From positions 1,723,501 through 1,787,500 of the forward strand of contig JAQISU010000026.1 in NCBI GenBank assembly GCA_029339505.1: DNA of 64,000 nucleotides, read 5' to 3'. Positions 60,951 through 64,000 of the stretch are shown piece after piece. This DNA is from Unio delphinus (taxonomy: Eukaryota; Mollusca; Bivalvia; Unionida; Unionidae). A program made the position numbers and the translations under genes. The notes under the pieces were generated by a model that was given only the letters and a program-made list of their open reading frames with translations, was not told where the DNA came from and did not search any database. Position 1 is the stretch's first letter, and each line of letters opens with the position of its first letter.

Positions 60951-63130
60951 TATTGCAGGGAGATTGGGAGGAATTTTTAATAATGTGATCAGGCAAATAT
61001 AAAAATGTGCTTTCTTTATCAAATACATTACTTGATCACATTAACATTAGGATTGCTATTATTGTTAACTGGTCAGCTCACCAACCAGTGACATCCTCAA
61101 TGTTAGATTTGGTCACATTAGCAGCCTTCTGACTTGTGGAGAAACCTGACAATAGTCCCACTCTGGAGACAACAGCCAATATTGGTTGGGTCATTAACCA
61201 GGCAGCTCACCATACCAAGGCTAATGCCTTGACAGCCTTGGCCAGCTTAGACTTGATATGACATGGCATTTGTCTACAGTCTTTGTTGCTCAAACCTCAT
61301 CATACCCTCGCTTTATAGTCTGCCCTGTTTGGGTCACTGTTGCTTTTTGGAGGAAGAAATAGAAGTTCAGAGGCAGGTATTTCAGGACCTGCCTCTCCAA
61401 CTCAACACTCAACCCAAACACAGACATTTGGGAACACTCATTTCCGCCAATGCGAAGAGATGTTAATTATCCTTGGGATAAGGGTTCTTTGCAGTCAGAT
61501 GTGCACCAATATTGATCCCAACCTGATGCTGGTAGAGCAGTTGTTCATAGGGGGTAGGAAACCCGATTTCTCCACCTTTAAGCCTCCTAACTATAAACTT
61601 TGACCTACTCTCCCACTGCCTGCAGATAGCCTACCTGATGGCAGCTGACCCCTGCAATTTCAGTCTGACTGGTCCTCCCTAATACCTCAGAATAATTAGA
61701 TGATGCAGGTCAATTTGGAATGACTTGTTTCATTTATCCAACCCTCTCCCTTTTCCTCTTGTCTCCTCTTCATGTACATACCACCAGATCGATGCCATTC
61801 TACAACAGGAGATACAGTCACTCAACGAATAGCAGACAGTGGAGATTGTGCCAAGACCACAGTCTCATGGGTTTTATTCAATGCTGTTCCTTCTTTGGAA
61901 AGTGAATGGCAAGTTGAGACACATCATTGACTTGAGTCCCTTAACTAATTCATTACAGCTCTCGAATTCAGGATAGAGATGGTGAGATCAATCCATCTCT
62001 CCATCTGATGGGACAAGTATGCTGTCAGTCTCGATCTGACATGCATATTTTTTCATTTCCCTATCTACCTTCATTGATCATGAACATTTCTCCTCATTGC
62101 TTACCATGGCATGGCATATCAGTTTGAAGTTCTTCCATTTGGCCTCAACATAAGCCCTTGGGTTATGGATTGCATCATCACCATATTCTGATCAATGTCA
62201 TTAAAATGACTGCAGCATACCTGGATAACATCCTCCAGAAACACATAAGTTCTATCATAGGTAGGAATGATCTTTTTCTTTTAGAACATCCATGCTTTCT
62301 AGTGAACTGGTTAAAGTCTAACCTCCGTCTGTCCTAGATGTTTGCCCACATATGTATAGAATTTTACACCAATTTGAATTTGGTGCACCTTTCTCATCAA
62401 AAGTGATCAGAATTGTTTAAGTCATTGAATCCACTTCCATTGACTTCAGCGAGAGAGATCTAGCTGCTTCTTGGATTATTTTGTATGGCAGTGGACTTGA
62501 TCCTGCTTAGCCATCTTTTTATGCACCCCTTTCAAATTATCTTGCTATCACAGTGACACCCCTTTTCAAGTCTCCTTAATCTATAGGTCAGGATCATGCT
62601 CAAGATTTGATCATTCCGGCATCACTGATGCAACCCAGATTGGCTGACCACGGGATCCCTCTATAGAAGCCCCAATCAGAAATTACAGAATGCCTCTATG
62701 CTAGTGCCTACCTTTTGCTGGAATTCACTACTGTCAGGGTTACAGCCTATACCCATCAACATTTTAGAAATGAAAGCTGTCATAACACTTTTCTCTTTTG
62801 GAAGGATCACCTGTCAGGCAGAATGGTCCTCATTATGTCCAGCAACTCTGTGGTGGTGTCCTACCTCCTCAAACGGGAACACCAAATCACCTGACCTGTG
62901 TATTCTGATTTGGCAGTTTCTACATTGGTGTGACATTCTCCATATCAACATACAAATAGGCCAAGTCCTTCTTTCCATCAATTAGTTTTTACTCAGATCT
63001 GCACTCTCTTGGAGCATCTGAATATCAATCTTCTTGTGACAAGGTGGACCCACAAGTTACCTATACCTTCATCTCTCGAGTCCCAGACCATATAAATGGA
63101 TTTTACAAAAATTGTGGATTTTGATGGATT
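60950..63130 (+). pseudogene. Decayed DIRS-like retroelement (RT and RNase H)
   Basis: Across many stops and frame changes the plus strand gives, in order: FYSMLFLLWKVNGKLRHIID then LSPLTN (about 61868-61950); QFEVLPFGLNISPWVMDCI (about 62122-62180); AYLDNILQ (about 62216-62240); TDATQIG and INILEMKAV (RNase H region, about 62625-62780); and NINLLVTRWTHKLP (about 63020-63065). These match the DIRS/Ngaro order 'GFYS.LFLVPKK.G..R.IIDLS.LN', 'Y.F..LPFGL..AP', 'YLDD', 'vDAS..GWG', 'dLFATR.N..LP'. The catalytic YLDD is YLDN here. An upstream part (61070-61600) may be the gag-like ORF. No tyrosine recombinase or terminal repeats were seen; the right side is cut by (CT)n. Confidence 0.7.
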
Positions 63131-63132
63131 TA

Positions 63133-63133
<1 letters not shown>

Positions 63134-63182
<49 letters not shown>
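63134..63182. repeat. (CT)n microsatellite
   Basis: About 24 uninterrupted CT repeats at the junction between the DIRS-like relic and the SINE at 63183. Confidence 0.97.
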
Positions 63183-63186
<4 letters not shown>

Positions 63187-63410
63187 GGTCTAAAGCACTG
63201 TCTGTTATGGATCACTGCCATCTCACCTCTGTGTGGGTTCAAGTCTCGGATTCGACTGATGTGGGTATGTGAAAAAGCTTGCCAGTAGCTTCACGTGGGT
63301 TGGTGGTATTTTCCAGTACTTTCCTGGATTCTTCCTCCACCATTAATACTGGCCGCCATGTATAGCCTATCGTGTGCTGAAAAATGGTGTTAAAAAAATA
63401 TTTTAAAAAA
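63183..63410 (+). mobile_element. tRNA-derived SINE, family A, head-truncated
   Basis: Begins inside the A box region (attggtctaaagcactgtct), keeps the B box region (gtgggttcaagtctcggatt) and the complete body (ccgccatgtatagcctatcg, gtgctgaaaaatggtgttaa). It ends in an A-rich tail near 63410. Confidence 0.85.
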
Positions 63411-63664
63411 CCCAGAAAAACATCAATCTGTCTATTTGTCTGTCTGTCTACTGTACATCTGTCTGTCCATCCATCTAATCTTATCTAATCTATCAATCAA
63501 TCCATCCAATTGGGCTTATTTTTTCCAAATTGCAGCGCTAACGATAGGTCAACCCTTCAGATGGATCTGGCTTGCTCCCAGCTTAAAGGAGTGTCAAACA
63601 TACATTGGCTTTTTGTATTCCTTAAACATGAGAGGGGGTTTCTTTGAATTTACTTATAATTGAG
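63411..63664 (+). other. Simple (TCTG)n/(ATCC)n tract and an unassigned frame
   Basis: 63425-63510 is a degenerate tgtc/atcc tetranucleotide repeat. After ccaaattgcag (63537) a frame reads ALTIGQPFRWIWLAPSLKEC to a stop at 63663. It does not resemble FIGNL1 and is unlikely to be its next exon. Confidence 0.35.
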
Positions 63665-64000
63665 TATGTACAGTATGATATGGTCAAAAGTTTAGGGTCA
63701 TTGTTGCTCAAAAATAAATGTGGGGTACAATTTTTGTTCCATTGAGAGTTCCTTGACGAAACATTGTAGATGGCTTGCAGTTCAGACAGTAATGAAACCT
63801 GTTGATTCTTACTCATAAAGATTGGAGGTGTTCACTGTGTAACATCTTTTAAGTCTAAAAAAATGATTTCTGCATGGTTGAGTTCAAGACTACATACTTG
63901 GACCAGAGGTCAAGTTTATTTAGGACCTAGTGGTCAATAATCTGAAGAGTCGACCATACCCTACTAGGGCCTACATAGTATACTATTAAACACATTACAG
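63665..64000 (+). repeat. Dispersed repeat D, second copy
   Basis: Ends 'gaagagtcgaccatacccta' and 'atactattaaacac', matching the end of the copy at 55140-55915, with upstream 'aagactacatacttggacca' and 'cctgttgattctta' phrases. It runs to the window edge. Confidence 0.55.

Noticed and set aside
63528..63663. Frame ALTIGQPFRWIWLAPSLKEC as FIGNL1 exon 6
   Set aside because: The acceptor is plausible, but the sequence does not resemble FIGNL1 and runs to a stop without a donor.

Overview
The window is animal nuclear DNA: AT-rich, intron-rich, dense in microsatellites, minisatellites and tRNA-derived SINEs, with canonical GT/AG splice sites. The gene content (an SLC16-type transporter, a fidgetin-like 1 AAA protein, an immunoglobulin-type receptor) together with the SINE, DIRS-like, hAT, pogo and Polinton-like remnants suggests a lophotrochozoan invertebrate, most likely a bivalve mollusc. 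That placement is inference from style and content, not a database match.

Layout. 1-15.2 kb: repeats and intron-like sequence, ending in the last coding exon of a monocarboxylate transporter (15206-15594, +). 15.6-28.6 kb: 3' untranslated sequence, old dispersed repeats, four tandem arrays or inverted repeats and one unrecognised 60-codon reading frame. 28.7-44.6 kb: a zone that keeps many CpG dinucleotides. It holds a LINE reverse-transcriptase relic, a Polinton-like relic, a complete-ended hAT element with 8-bp target duplications, and exons of two related Ig-receptor genes on opposite strands (minus-strand Ig, stalk, transmembrane and tail exons at 39.9-36.2 kb; plus-strand tail exons at 40.7-42.7 kb). 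44.7-64 kb: the 5' part of a FIGNL1 gene (five coding exons, 46653-60251, +). Its introns carry a pogo/Tigger element, a hAT element, SINEs and minisatellites, followed by a decayed DIRS-like retroelement. The AAA ATPase exons of FIGNL1 lie beyond the window.

Three themes stand out. First, CpG content is mosaic: the transporter and FIGNL1 sides are CpG-poor, as expected for gene bodies methylated in the germ line, while the receptor zone is not. Inside the CpG-poor FIGNL1 introns, a few transposons are CpG-rich and so look recent. Second, the receptor pair is an inverted duplication in which the minus copy has lost a splice donor in its cytoplasmic tail and the plus copy has no visible ectodomain. 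Third, at least a dozen unrelated minisatellite families (units of 24 to 67 bp) occur in 64 kb; their long open frames are artefacts of unit length, apart from the one that really extends the transporter tail.

Most long open frames in the window are chance, SINE-derived or repeat-derived. All family names come from recognition by eye, with no similarity search.
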